From the NCBI GenBank assembly GCA_028564705.1, contig JAPXFQ010000835.1, positions 248,001 to 312,000 of the forward strand: a DNA stretch of 64,000 nucleotides, in the 5' to 3' direction. The notes under the pieces are model-generated. The model had not been told where the DNA came from, searched no databases, and was given only the letters and a program-made list of their open reading frames with translations. The stretch comes from Apricaphanius iberus (lineage: Eukaryota; Chordata; Actinopteri; Cyprinodontiformes; Aphaniidae). Position 1 is the first letter of the stretch; the number at the start of each line of letters is the position of its first letter. The position numbers and the translations under genes were made by a program. Below are positions 1 through 11,091 of the stretch, one piece after another.

Positions 1-21
1 TAACCACTCTGCCAAAGGAGC
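1..21 (-). repeat. tRNA-like SINE head, cut by window edge
   Basis: Read on the minus strand, these bases resemble a pol III A-box (TGGCAGAGTGG) as in tRNA-derived SINEs or a tRNA 5' part. The rest lies outside the window, so a SINE cannot be told from a tRNA gene or a chance match. Confidence 0.25.
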
Positions 22-180
22 AACACAAATAATGAACAGCCAGGGCCCATTATCAATTGGAAAGGATCCCCGGCACTGTCACACAGATTCATGAACTCGT
101 GTGCACGTTTTAGTAAACCGAGGGAACGGATTCTTGCGTCACAATAATTATTTCTGTACCTGTCCCGTGCCGGGCTCCGT

Positions 181-425
181 ACTGGGCCTAAATGTAGCAT
201 GGAACTGAATTTTTTGTTTCAGCAGTTATCATTATTCCTCTTTGCACTTCAGCAACTTCTAAAGAAATGTTGTTATATGGGAGAAACTTTAATTTTATTT
301 AATTTTTATTTTTCTTGTTAGTAAATGTTGTACTTGGATTTACTTTCAAAAGTGAATGTACATGCCACAAAAATATTTTACTTTATTTTATATGGAATAG
401 TATGCAGAAATATAAGAGAACAAAG
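181..425 (+). repeat. Tandem duplication, copy A (uninterrupted)
   Basis: About 245 bp of AT-rich sequence from ACTGGGCCTAAATGTAGCAT to the run before GAACAAAGTC. It aligns along its length with a second copy starting near 629. It carries the uninterrupted site (ATCATTATTCCTC) that matches the hAT insertion point in copy B. No coding content seen; the source of the unit is not recognised. Confidence 0.7.
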
Positions 426-628
426 TCTTGATTTATTGATGTAGTGTCCTTAAAATGTGATGGAATGGGCAGAAGAGAGGTTTATATGTTAACAAACATT
501 TCTTTGACTGTTTTGGAGGCTGTTGGATTTATTTACAGTTTTTTGTTTGATACAAATAATCATAGATCATAAAGTGAAAAAATAACTGAAAACAGTATAT
601 CATATTTTTGGTTTGCCATAGACTGAGA

Positions 629-1250
629 CTGGGCGTAAATCTAGCATGAAACTGAAATTTGGGTTTTGGTTGTCATGTCATTACTAGGGGTGCACCGATC
701 AGACTTTTTCAGTCCTAATATCGGCACCGATAACTGGGTTTTGTATATCTGTCGATACCGATCCAATACTATGGCTGAATTAATTGACTTTATAACTTTC
801 AGCTTATACCAATGTTGAAGGGACTAAAGGTACCAGACTTTACTCACTAAACATAACTAAGACAAATTAACAGATATAAAATATAAAATCACCATAAAAC
901 TAAAATTGTAAGTGAAAAATGAATCAGTTTTTGTAAATTTACTGCAGATTTACCACATTTTAAGTGTCGGTTCATGGTATCAGTTCACTTTAACTAATAC
1001 CGATACATGTAAATCGGACGTATCAGGGCCGATATCCAATACCAGTATCGTATCGGTGCATCCCTAATCATTACTCTTATTTGCACATCACCAACTTCTA
1101 AACAAATGTGAAATGGAATAGACTTGGATTTTATTAATTTATTTTTTTATTTCATTAATATTTCACTTGGATTTACTATAAGAAGTGAGTGTAAACACCA
1201 AAAAATGATTTATGTTAAATGCAGGTATATGCAGATACATAAGAACAAAA
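629..1250 (+). repeat. Tandem duplication, copy B (split by a hAT MITE)
   Basis: Positions 629-684 and 1067-1250 together match copy A in order. The 382-bp hAT element at 685-1066 lies between the halves. Without it the two units start about 450 bp apart in direct orientation. Confidence 0.7.
685..1066. mobile_element. Non-autonomous hAT element (MITE)
   Basis: The ends are inverted: TAGGGGTGCACCGATC on the left and, read on the other strand, TAGGGATGCACCGATA on the right. The flanks are GTCATTAC (677-684) and ATCATTAC (1067-1074), an 8-bp target duplication with one mismatch, as hAT insertions make. There is no transposase ORF in 382 bp, so it must have moved in trans. The interior repeats ATCGG-rich segments near both ends. 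Tandem copy A shows the empty site. Confidence 0.87.
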
Positions 1251-1599
1251 CCCTTTACTTTTTTGGGGAAGTAATCAGTAATTATTAATTAATTACTATT
1301 TCCAAGTAACTTGACCAATACTGCCCACCAATAAAACAATAATAGGCTAAAGGCAGATGATTATCGTTTACTTACGTGCTACAATGCCATACGCTCAAGT
1401 CTAGTTTATATTTCTCTGTCTATGTCAAAACGGATAGTTGCAGCGCCATTATCCATTGATGCAAGGTCTCTACATCACTTACACAAGGACGGAGGAGTAG
1501 AGTCCAATTTTCAAACCCCTGATTCATACCATGTGTTTTTAATGAAGTGTTCTATAGTTGGTGTAATCATTACTCAATGCACTGTTTGGGCACTACATG
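1250..1599. other. Unassigned AT-rich sequence
   Basis: Short open frames only; no recognisable protein, RNA or repeat end. It runs into the L2 3' end that follows. Confidence 0.3.
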
Positions 1600-1937
1600 C
1601 TTTATCTTGAAAGACAGTTTATCTAATTGCTCTTTCTGTGTCTCTGTTATGTATTCTCCAAGCCACAGACGGTCGCGGCAGATAACTGCTTGTGCTGAGC
1701 CTGGTTCTGCCGGAGGTTTCTTCCTGTTAAAAGGGAGTTTTTCCTTCCCACTGTCGCTGCATGCTTGCTCAGTATGAGGGATTGCTGAGAATTCCACGAC
1801 GCAATCTTCTGTGGTTCTGTAATTTCTACACTAAACATTGTATTGTAATAACTCTTTTTGTAAAGTGCCTTGAGATGACATCTGTTGTGAAATGGCGCTA
1901 CATAAATAAACTGAATTGAATTGAATTGAATTGAATT
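1600..1937 (+). mobile_element. L2/Maui-type LINE, 3' UTR and tail only
   Basis: A 5'-truncated LINE copy that keeps only the 3' UTR. The signature is the GTAAAGTGCCTTGAGATGAC block, then GGCGCTACATAAATAAA and an (ATTGA)n tail. The same block recurs at 13.9 kb, 45.7 kb (minus) and, in a diverged form, 56.9 kb. The antisense strand has a fortuitous long frame that recurs in the 45.7-kb copy; I read it as a by-product of the conserved UTR, not a gene. Confidence 0.85.
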
Positions 1938-2551
1938 AATCTGTTCTTTTGCAGATTTTGAACACAAGGAGGAATGAATAAACAACAGAAGAGAATGCTG
2001 CGTTTGTTTCCATCTGTTTCTAGAGGATATATGAGCTGCACTTATTGTAAAAAGTTTTCCAGCTCAATCAAAACATACTTTCTGTCGGTCACTGCTCCTT
2101 GAGGGGGCATGCATTCCCAAGATAAGAAAATAAACCCAAACACTGCAATGGTAGACAGACCCACCATGAAAAGTCAGCACCATCTCCTTTCCTGGTAGGG
2201 AATTGCTTTGCAACACGGAAAAATCAACAGAGAACTAGAAACGAAAAACTTATCTGTGGCTGGAATTTTTTTAGTGTGGGAGTAAACTTGCTAGCAGAGA
2301 AGTATAAAATAGGTTTTAGTCCCGCTCCTTCTTCCTGTATGATTAACCAGAGTAATTGTGAAGTTTGTACTTACCACTTTTGTCCTCCTCCCAGATCCAG
2401 TCCTGGCTATCCTCCATCTTCACTTCTGGTCCTCCCTTGTTTTGGATTCCTCCCTGGTCAACCGCCATGCCACTCCTTTCTGGAAAATACCCAACATGCT
2501 TACCACCATAACCATTCCCCTAAGCAACCTGCCGGTCCACAGTCCAACACT
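1938..2551. other. Unassigned sequence, pyrimidine-rich at its right end
   Basis: No protein or RNA recognised. From about 2380 it is C/T-rich, with an in-frame 95-codon stretch that has no familiar motif. If the TTAA-bounded element at 2556-3921 is removed it is continuous with 3926 onward, so both flanks are one older sequence. Confidence 0.35.
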
Positions 2552-2555
2552 TTAA

Positions 2556-3921
2556 CCCCTTAAGCCCAAGAGTCCCCCATTTAGGGAACCCTAGGAATTA
2601 TTCTTTTAACAGGTTTGAGACAACACATCATCTGACAAAAAAATAGTAGTAATGCATATCAAATTAAACAGTAGACCATGCGCTACAAGGCTATCTTACC
2701 TATTTTTACCAACCACAAACACAACTCAGATGCCACGTAAATAAGTATTTGTAAACAAAATCGTATTATCATAGTTTTGTCAACCCAGCTGCCACATTTC
2801 GGCCTCTACTGCAGCAAGCCTTTGTGCTAAACGCACAATCAACCACTCAAATGAAAGCAGAGACTCTACCGATTCCAAACATACATCTGCCAAAACGCTA
2901 CGTCAAAGCCCCACGGACACAAAAGCCAAACCATAACACAACAAAAAATAGCTTTTCAGAATCACAGTTGAAATACAGCCTTACTTTTGCTGTTTTGCCG
3001 TGTAAAAAATATTTCTTTGGAAAATAAACGCTATTTTCTGATAATTACATCACTTGTGCATCATTTAAAACTGTCCAGGTGTTTCTATTACGGTTATTTG
3101 TTCCTAGGCAGACTTATTATTTCATCCTCGTAAAAGCCTGTTGTTTGCGCGAGGCTCGGTTCTAAGCTCCCTGGTTGGCTTACTGTATGGTCAATCTTTT
3201 TTTGCAAGTTTTGGCGTTATTCTATAGGTTTCTACGATTCCAACGAGGTGTCACTCATGCAAATTCACCAATCAGCTCCGAGTGAAAGTCTTATGCGTAA
3301 AATAAGATTGTCAGTCTGCAAGACCGTCTTATGACACAAGATGGTGCAAGACGCACGGACATTACTTTGTTTTGCTGCTTTCACTGTTTATATCTGATAA
3401 ATGTCACCAGAAAGATGCACAAAAGTGTTTTTTAGGGCTACTGAACACTATGTGATATTAAAAGGAAAAATATAACTTTTACACAACAGAAATAGAAATG
3501 GCACTGTTTGTGCCAAACTGGACACCTCGCCTGATATGCCTGTATTAAAACCTCTTTAGTTTTGTCATGTTTCACATAATCACTTTCAACTTTTGTAGAG
3601 ATAATGTCCACATGTTGTATTCATATTTTATTGAGTAATCACTGCCATTCAAGCAATATCCATAGAGTTTTTCAATATAGAACAGTTTTTTTTAGGCGGA
3701 GCAAAAAAGAAATACATTTCTGCTGTGTTCCATCTTCAATTTCTCCTAACCAGTAACAGATAACATGCATAATGACACATCTATCAATTCTACTCAATGT
3801 TACCTTTGCAATGACACCAAAATGGTTCAAATACTCTTTTTGGTTGCTGAAATACAATCATTTTTGTTGGGTAAGCAATTTTCGAGAGCTAGGCTTCAAA
3901 ATAGGCCTAGGGGTTAAGGGG
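2556..3921. mobile_element. piggyBac-like non-autonomous element with TTAA flanks
   Basis: The 1.37-kb segment is bounded on both sides by TTAA (2552-2555 and 3922-3925), the strict target duplication of piggyBac-type elements. Its ends are inverted: CCCCTTAAGCCC on the left, CCCCTTAACCCC on the other strand at the right. The inside holds no transposase, only short frames; it is AT-rich and contains a second AGGCCTAGGGG motif near the right end. TTAA is also used by Kolobok elements, so the superfamily is an inference from the C-rich short ends. Confidence 0.68.
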
Positions 3922-3925
3922 TTAA

Positions 3926-5160
3926 CCTGCAGAGAAGAGACACTGGATGACCATCAAACCAAGCCTCCTCTCTCCAGCCAATCCCAGCACACTGTTTCCT
4001 ACTTACCTTCTCCAAGTAACCACAAGCCTGGCTACCAAGTAAGTACCTCCTATTCTCTCTTAAAAAAAACAATAACTCCAGGAACCTTCTTCTAACCACT
4101 TGCCTGTTTCTCTCCAGTCCAGTTCCACAACTCAGATACCCACTGCAGTGTTTCCCTCTCAACATTGTTTGTCTGCAGACATTTTAAAACTGAAACTTAC
4201 CAGTGAAGTGAGTCCTGTAGTTAATCTGCTCTCTTAATACCTTCCAAACTCTTTTTACCTCTGCCATTGAGAATCATTGCTAAAGACATGTGCTCTCCCC
4301 AGCATATCCCCTATTAAACCCATATCTCACTCCTATCCACCAACCTCCACGTTTAGCCCTGGGGCTGCATATATATAATTCATCTTTTATCTGGCACTCA
4401 GTCCTGCTCGCTGTTCCACACAGCCACTGCCCACTTCATAGGGCAAAGCCGCCTGCTGCTGCTCACTTGAACACAAATCTCTGAGGGCACCCATATATTG
4501 ATTGTAATCCAAAGTAAACAGCCTGGTTTGCATAATCAAGCATTTCACAAGTATGTACTGAGGCAAATAAGGCAACAGAGCTCAGACTTCAGTCTTTCAG
4601 GGATATGGCATGCCAAACTGGCAGCAACAGAACAGCTTTACAGCATATTAAAAGCAATGGGGTTCCTGACCAAGAGAGAGATCAAAGGTGTAAATGTTTC
4701 CATAGCAAAGTTGAAAATGGAACAGTTAGAAATCACAAAGCAGGACTTGGTGTTGAGCATTTATGGTGTATGTTTTTCTAGCCAACACTCATGGATCTAC
4801 CCATCATAATGGTGGACCACAAGGACTGTTGTTGAAATCTATAGCTGCTTTCGGACAGAGAAGTCCTAAGATAGTGTTTTTGGAACCATCCTCTTAAAAT
4901 TTAGCTCCATTAACCACCATTCCAAGGGGAACCTTTACAGCTTCCATTCGCTCAGGAGTCAGGGACCTTGGTACAAAACAATGTGACAGAACTGCCAGTT
5001 TCAAAAAGTTTATTTAAATTGTTTCATAATTTATGTTTTTCTAAACTTTAAAGGGGAATTCTGGGACTTACAAATCCCTCGGAAGTGCTTCTTTATTGTC
5101 TTCTGGGCCGATTTGGATGTAATACACAAATATGCTGCAGCAGGACTGCCAGTCTGTGTT
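3926..5160. other. Unassigned sequence without a supported gene
   Basis: C/T-rich at 3930-4500 (the continuation of 2380-2551), then mixed. Open frames of 60-107 codons occur on both strands but none has a known domain, a start context or repeat support. It may include remains of an old LTR-like sequence; I cannot show that. Confidence 0.3.
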
Positions 5161-5167
5161 TTACCGC

Positions 5168-5317
5168 TGCAGTCCTGGGTCCTGGCTGACCGGGGTGCCT
5201 GAAGGGTTGGGGAGGATCTGGCTACGCCCAGCTGGGGAAACCCTGACCCTTCAGGTGAAAAGAGTGCAGGGCCCTCTTGGGGTTGGCAGAGGGAGAGCAT
5301 GGCCCAGGACTGTACTT
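5168..5317. repeat. GC-rich imperfect foldback
   Basis: Two nested pairs of inverted words: CAGTCCTGGG near 5170 against CCCAGGACTG near 5305, and CCTGAAGGGT near 5200 against ACCCTTCAGG near 5248. The surroundings are AT-rich. It could be a short inverted-repeat element or a structured fragment of a larger repeat. No RNA family recognised. Confidence 0.35.
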
Positions 5318-5319
5318 AG

Positions 5320-6310
5320 GTAGTGACACCGGGTGATGAATAAAAAATAAAAAAACCCTACCTTACAAAAAACAAAACAAAAAGGCTGGTCTCCCATAGG
5401 GAATTGTGGAGTGCAGTTTTGCACAGCAGTCACTCCTCTGTTTCTCTTCTCAAGTTACTTCCACGAGCTGACGAATAAATGTAATACACCACAAGACACG
5501 GAAGTTAAAGCAGAACAGCCAATCATCAGGCGGTCACACTCAAAGGCGGTGTTATGACAGAGGACAGAGGAGGCAGATTTAATATAATGTTTCCAGGTAC
5601 TTTGAATGAGTGTTTCTGCTTTTGAAGTTATGTGTTTGGGAAGATATTCTGTTTATGTTTTGTTCACATGTTGAGTGTTTTCTGTATTGCCTTACATGAA
5701 AAATGTGGATATTATTTTAATGTTTAAAAACATATCTTTTACATTATTTATACCACTAGAAATACAACTTTGTGGGATTTTTTTTTTCATGATATCTCCC
5801 CTTTTTTAGGTACAACTAAGCAATATTTAGCAGTCACTGTCCTGTCAGAACAATTCTACTATCAAGCTTAACGCTGTCTTTTTATCATGCAGAATCATTG
5901 ATTTAGAGAAAGAAAGAGGCAGGAAAAGATTGACAACTTTTACAGAAGTGGAACCCTGTAAATGAAGTTAAGAGGCCTATGAAGGAGAGATCATCTGTGT
6001 GTGTTTATATTAAAAATTGTGCTTATTTCCATCCCAGGTGCACACATTTGTCTGGTGTTTTCATATCACAATTTCATTTCAAATGTTTTGATGAGAGTTT
6101 ATGTGAGGTTGTGGCCAGGAGTGAGGAAGACAGAGATGAAGAGGGAGGAAAAGGCAGACGAGAGGAACAGAGTGAGGAAGGGGTAAAAGAGGAAAAGGAT
6201 GAAGATGAAATGGTTGAGAGGAGCAGAGAGTTCAACCCCAGCTGTTACTGGCTACCAGTGTTTTTATTTATCAGTGTTATTAACAAAAAAAACATCCATC
6301 CCCGCACTTT
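5320..6310. other. Unassigned AT-rich sequence
   Basis: Includes a purine-rich, acidic-coding stretch at 6110-6230 (glutamate/lysine-rich in one frame) that looks low-complexity rather than genic. No promoter, splice or domain evidence. Confidence 0.3.
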
Positions 6311-6314
6311 CGAA

Positions 6315-6605
6315 AAGCTTGCTAGACCACTGTTGGTACCGTTCCTCTTCACCCTCTACACTGCAGACTCCTCCATCAACTCCTGCCACCTTCAGGTGTT
6401 CTCTGATAAATCTGCCCTGGTCTGCCTTATCACCGGCGAGGACGACTCAGACTACAGACAAAGGACTCTGGACTTTGTGGACTGGTCCCGGCAGAACCAC
6501 CTACTGATCAATGCTGGGAAAACAAAAGGAGTTGGTGGTGGACTTTTGCAGACGCAGGCCCACCACACTGACACTGGTGAACATCCAGGGTGTGGACACT
6601 GAGAT
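6315..6605 (+). pseudogene. Non-LTR reverse transcriptase fragment
   Basis: One frame reads through PFLFTLYTAD, then CHLQVFSDKSALVCLI, then DFVDWSRQNHLLINAGKTK, then QTQAHHTDT. This order fits the part of a LINE reverse transcriptase after the main catalytic turn: the LFTLYT strand, a degenerate F(S/A)DD position (here FSDKS, so the catalytic pair is lost), and the LxIN(A/V)xKTK block. It belongs to the CR1/Rex1/L2 group in broad terms; clade not resolvable. Truncated on both sides, with no ORF1, endonuclease or 3' tail attached. Its frame differs from the flanks, so it is a dead remnant. Confidence 0.55.
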
Positions 6606-6609
6606 AGTG

Positions 6610-7600
6610 GACTCTTTTTTCCCCAACTTTATATATTACTTTTTCAGATAAGTCAAATACTTCCATATACATAATGCATTGGACGTAAACAGTTGCATTT
6701 AAACACAACAACAATCCCAAAGCCCACAATGCATAACCACAGGTTATTATATATATAAAAAAGCAGATAAACCAAAAAAAAGGAGTGCTACAAATAGCAT
6801 CCTAATTAGGGTTGAGCTAGTACAGCATTATCTGTATCCGTCTGGTATCCTGCTCAACAATAAAGTCTCCTGCTGGATGGGGAACATCGGTCCAGATGAT
6901 GCTCAAAGTCACCGAGCATCTGTAACAGTTCTCTTTTTGTTTTGTATTCCCTTTTTTTTATATGTATTTCGCCTATAAGGTTTGATTCCCGGGCCACACC
7001 AACACAGCAAGAAGCGCAGATGATATTTCACATAAGTGTGTAATTTCTTAAAAAGACAACCTTAAAGGAGATATATCATGCTTTTAAATCCTTCCTTTTC
7101 ACATGTAAATCATTCACTTCTGGTCTATATAAAGTAGAACCACAGTGGTTTGGTCTGAATTCCATGTTATTGTAGCCCCACAGACCCTCCTTATACCGTT
7201 CTGAGGAGCATCTTTAGAGCAACTCATTTTCGTGCGGTCCCTTTAAATGTAAGCGAAACATTTCATGCCCCGCCCCCTCCAGGTTACAGAGCGTTCCGCT
7301 CCACCCCGTTCGGACATTTTGGTCTGATAGCAACGATTCGATTACTACCGGCAGACAAACTTTTTATTGCGAAGCGATCGTTGCTAAATTCCTGTATATC
7401 ATGTGTACCCCACGACAAAAACCGGCAAAAAAAGCCCAATCATTTTATTCAAAGCATGCAGTACAGTTATATCCTCAGCTAAAAGCTAGCACACATCGCT
7501 AACAGAAGCAGAATGTACAATGCTACAACTATCAAAACAATCGCCCGTACGACATATCAACATACAACATTCATGTCTAAAATAAAGTTTACTGTCATTT
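6610..7600. other. Unassigned; probably decayed DNA-transposon sequence at 7060-7340
   Basis: No gene. The stretch around 7065-7340 (AAGGAGATATATCATGCTTT, later GCCCCGCCCCC) has the look of a dispersed teleost repeat terminus, but no matching inverted end was found in the window. Confidence 0.3.
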
Positions 7601-7719
7601 TAGTGTTATTTGAAGCTTACCGCTTTGCTTTGTCCGTCGTTTCCATGGAGACAAGGAACTGACCCCTCAATCAGACGAAGTCTTTCGGCAAATCCCTCCT
7701 GATTCAGACCGAGGGACCT

Positions 7720-8333
7720 CAGGCGAACTGGGTGACTGTTCGTAGGAAGCCTAGACCCCAGCGCGCAGCCAACCTCCAGCTCCTTTCTGTGAACAATAGG
7801 TTCGCCCCGCTCAGCGACGCACCTGCTGAGCAGGAGAAGCCGATTCTTGTAATTGGCTGCTCCATAGTTAGGAACGTGGCTCCAGAGACACGAAAGAACA
7901 CCGTCAAATGCCTTCCAGGGGCCAGAGCTGCGGACATTAGGTCCCATCTGAAGCTTTTGGCCAAGGACAAACGGCGGTATAGCAGGATTGTTATCCATGC
8001 TGGTGGCAATGAGACCCGATTAGGAAAATCGGAGGTCACTAAAATAGCGTAGCTTCGGTGTGTAGGGCTGCCAAAAAGATGTCTGACTCTGTCATTTTTT
8101 CTGGTCCCCTGCCTGATCGTACTAGCGATGACATGTACAGCCGTATGCTGTCGTTTCACCTTTGGTTGTCAAGGTGGTGTCCAGAAAACGATGTGGGCTA
8201 CATTGATAAATGGGGGGCCTTCTGGGGAAAACCTGGACTGTTACGTAGAGACGGAATCCATCCCACCGCGGACGGAGCTTCGCTTCTTTCCAGGAACATT
8301 GATAGGGTTATCTCTAGTTCCCCATTGCCGTGA
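7720..8333 (+). pseudogene. L2 LINE ORF1, SGNH/GDSL-like esterase domain (frameshifted)
   Basis: ORF1 of CR1/L2 LINEs often carries an SGNH hydrolase (esterase) domain that accompanies the retrotransposition RNP; its exact role is unsettled. Visible motifs: block I as VIGCSIVRN (nucleophile serine present, the usual GDS reads GCS), a block III-like HAGGNET, and the C-terminal DGIHP carrying the Asp-His pair. The reading frame shifts near 8043-8057, between KSEVTKI and VCRAAKKMS, so the domain lies in two frames. It stops at 8333, about 170 bp ahead of the endonuclease region of the same element. No 5' end of the element was identified. Confidence 0.75.
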
Positions 8334-8504
8334 CAACCCAGAGTCCAGGTCAGGGAACAGGGACTGCCACCCACCCACTACGCTATAGGGACAGTTTTCC
8401 ATCCACTGCCCAAAACTAATGAACTAAAAGTTAATGCTACTAGAGCAAAGTATAAAAATCTCATAAAGATTAATACAACTCCGACTGAAGAGAAAAATAA
8501 ATCA

Positions 8505-9199
8505 ATTAAATGTGGTTTACTAAACATAAGATCTCTCCCCTCAAAAACACTCTTGGTAAATGACTTAATTTGTGATAATAATATTGATCTGTTTTGTCTT
8601 GCAGAGACATGGTTGCAGGAAGAGGACCATGTCACAATAAATGAGTCAACTCCCCCTAGCTACTTAAACTTTAGTGTCTCTCGAAGTACTGGTCGAGGAG
8701 GTGGAGTAGCCACCATCTTTCATTCAGATTTACTAATTAATCCCCCAAAAAATAATAGTTACAGTTCCTTTGAGCATTTAATCTTTAGCCTTCCTCATAC
8801 ACATAACAAAGCATTAAGGCTTATATATTCATGTTGATAGTGAAAATGATAGTCTAAATACAGCTTTTAACATTATCTTAGACTCAAAATGTGCAGGGAG
8901 CAACCCACTCTTGTCACCACACTTTAGATCTTATGTTGACTTATGGCATTGACTGTGAAGAAATAATTGTATGGTCTCCAACTTTCCACATAACCCTATC
9001 CTGTATGATCATTTTCTTATCACTTTTAAACTTACTCTAACGGATCATATCAAACCTAAAAGAAAACTTCATTATACCAGGAAGAGGAGCACCAGGCCGC
9101 AAGTATCTCCCCAGTGATCTGAATGTGCGCAAGATGCATGAGCTCTTTGAGGCTCAGAGCCATGCTCAGATGAGCTATTCCCTCTATTATTCAGTGTTT
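8505..9199 (+). pseudogene. L2 LINE ORF2, AP-endonuclease domain remnant
   Basis: Begins [13 protein letters not shown] (the Asn of the endonuclease start) followed by [12 protein letters not shown] (catalytic Glu in AETW) and [10 protein letters not shown]. These are hallmarks of the apurinic-type endonuclease that nicks the target in CR1/L2 LINEs. The frame breaks after [10 protein letters not shown] at 8837; later pieces (HTLDLMLTYGI, then an ISDHFLI-like YDHFLITFKL) lie in shifted frames, with some sequence missing. The reverse transcriptase never appears: the copy is cut at about 9199 by the Harbinger remnant that follows. Confidence 0.75.
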
Positions 9200-9790
9200 T
9201 CTAATGCTGCATTCACACCGCCCCATACGTCAGCGTTAGCTGCGGCAAGATTACATGTAAAGTATATGGTGGAGTACGTCAGAGGTCCGTCAAGAGCTCT
9301 GCGTTGCGTTGAGTACGTTGGCTACGTCAACGACGCTTGCGTTTCATACGGAAACGTACCAACGCATGCGTTACAGTTCAGCAAGCTGAACTTTTGACGG
9401 ATCCAACGCAGTTAACGCAGTGCGCCAACCAATCAGAGCGTCTCACTGTAGTTATGTCACTATACGCTGTATCTTGAATGAAGAGCGGGCCCAGTGAAAA
9501 CATTTTCAACAAACGCAGATTTAAAAAATCATAAATAATATTTACCGAAGTCAGATGGACAGGCGCTCCTAAGGAGGAACGGAGAACCTGTAGTTGGTGT
9601 CCTGGTAGGAGACTTAAGCTCCGATGCGGCCGAGGAGGTCGTAAAATTAGGCGTGGGACAGACGGAAGTAGCACTGAAAGCGAACCTCATCCATAAGCAG
9701 CTCCTGGACCAAATGGTTAAACTCCCCAAACTCAGAACGCATCTGAATAACGGGCGCTGATGCACCCGATGTCAACGTTGTCTAGCTATA
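9200..9790 (-). mobile_element. Decayed Harbinger element with a transposase-exon remnant
   Basis: The left edge (TAATGCTGCATTCACACCG) follows the L2 directly; TAA would fit the 3-bp target site of PIF/Harbinger elements. On the minus strand at 9540-9760 one frame resembles the HARBI1-type N-terminal block: EFGEFNHLVQELLMDEVRF, QCYFRLSHA, FYDLLGRIG, YQDTNYRFSVPP, ERLSI. That frame contains five in-frame stops (including TAA after SHA and TAG after VPP), so it is dead. GGTAAAT at the end of the block looks like an old splice donor. No matching right end found. Confidence 0.55.
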
Positions 9791-9794
9791 TCTA

Positions 9795-10490
9795 GCTAAT
9801 AAAGCCAAGCCACTCTCTCGTTACAATCCACCATAGTGCAGAACGTACGACAACAGAGGAAGCCCCGCCCATGCCTTGTTTTTTCCTCAGAAGCAGGCTA
9901 TAGAAGCCAAAAAGTACATACAGTAGTAGCAGTTTAAAAGTTCTCATTCAGAGTAAACGCCGGACGAATGGCGTGCCCTTTCCAGCCCATTAACAGCAGA
10001 GTTCCCTCCAAATCCCAGTGGCCGGAGTGGCCTCCCTCTTTCTCGTGGGAGTGTCAAAGTTTTACTGCAACTCCACCTATTAATTGAAATACAGAGTATG
10101 ACCAGGAGATGGCGCTTCTCTCACAGAATTCTCATCGACATGATGTTATTATCAGTATGCACGTCCACTGCAGAAAAAGCCGAGCTGGTTGCGCAAACCA
10201 TTTTGGATGTAACAACACAAACTGCTCACTTTTTTGTAATTAACCTGCTTCTTCTATTGTCAAAGTTTATCATAGGCTCCATAAACTTAAGTTCTCCTAA
10301 CACAGGCCAAACTTCACCAAATTAGTTCTGTAAAATATTATAACAAGTAGCCTTAAACGTTATATCTGTAAACAATTTGATTTATTTCTATGAAGTATAT
10401 ATTTTTTTAAACCTAATATACTTTCCTTTAATTTTGTGATAAACTCGTGGTTTTTTATGTTATTGTTGTTGGATGAAAATGACAGAGTTC
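9795..10490. other. Unassigned sequence
   Basis: No recognisable gene. GC-moderate to about 10080, then AT-rich. May include the other half of the Harbinger remnant, but no inverted end is visible. Confidence 0.3.
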
Positions 10491-10855
10491 CACAACGCAA
10501 AACAACGTAATAGCCTATTTATAATATTTATGCAATCACATGACTATTCGGCTCACCACGGAATGTTTGCAACACCAGAATAGACATGGTTACATACTGT
10601 AGCGATGGGGAGCAAAGCTTGGTGGGGGGATGCTTGAAGATGGTAATGAGATACACAACGCAAAAACAACGTAATAGCGTATTTATCATATTTATCAATT
10701 TATATATTTTATAATAAACTCTTAATTACGTTGTTGTGTATATTATATATTAATATAATCATATAACAACTCACAATAACAACAGAATAGACATGGTTAC
10801 ATGCTGTAGGGATGGTCACGAAAGCTTGGTGGGGGGATGCTTGGAGATGGTAATG
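10491..10855 (+). repeat. Direct tandem duplication, two units
   Basis: Unit 1 (10491-10653) and unit 2 (10654-10855) share CACAACGCAAAA, CAACGTAATAGC, AGAATAGACATGGTTACAT, and AAAGCTTGGTGGGGGGATGC in the same order. Unit 2 has extra AT-rich sequence in its middle. No coding capacity; origin unknown. Confidence 0.72.
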
Positions 10856-11056
10856 TTCTTTAGGAGGTGTGAATGATCTGGAGTCTATGGTGTGTTGTTA
10901 AGTTGGGGGATGCATTCAGGATGATCATCAGCGAGTACAATAGGTTACCCAGACAGTGTTGTGTGACTATTATATGTGTGAATGGGTAAGCCCTGTTCAG
11001 AAAATTTCTGCCTTTTAGGCCCAACGTTACATTACAAGTTCCTAAAATCTTACAAA

Positions 11057-11057
11057 A

Positions 11058-11090
<33 letters not shown>

Positions 11091-11091
11091 G
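11057..11091. repeat. (TA)n microsatellite
   Basis: Near-perfect TA dinucleotide run with one CA interruption. Confidence 0.9.

Noticed and set aside
1647..1985. 112-codon minus-strand ORF as a gene
   Set aside because: It is the antisense of an L2 3' UTR and recurs wherever that UTR does.
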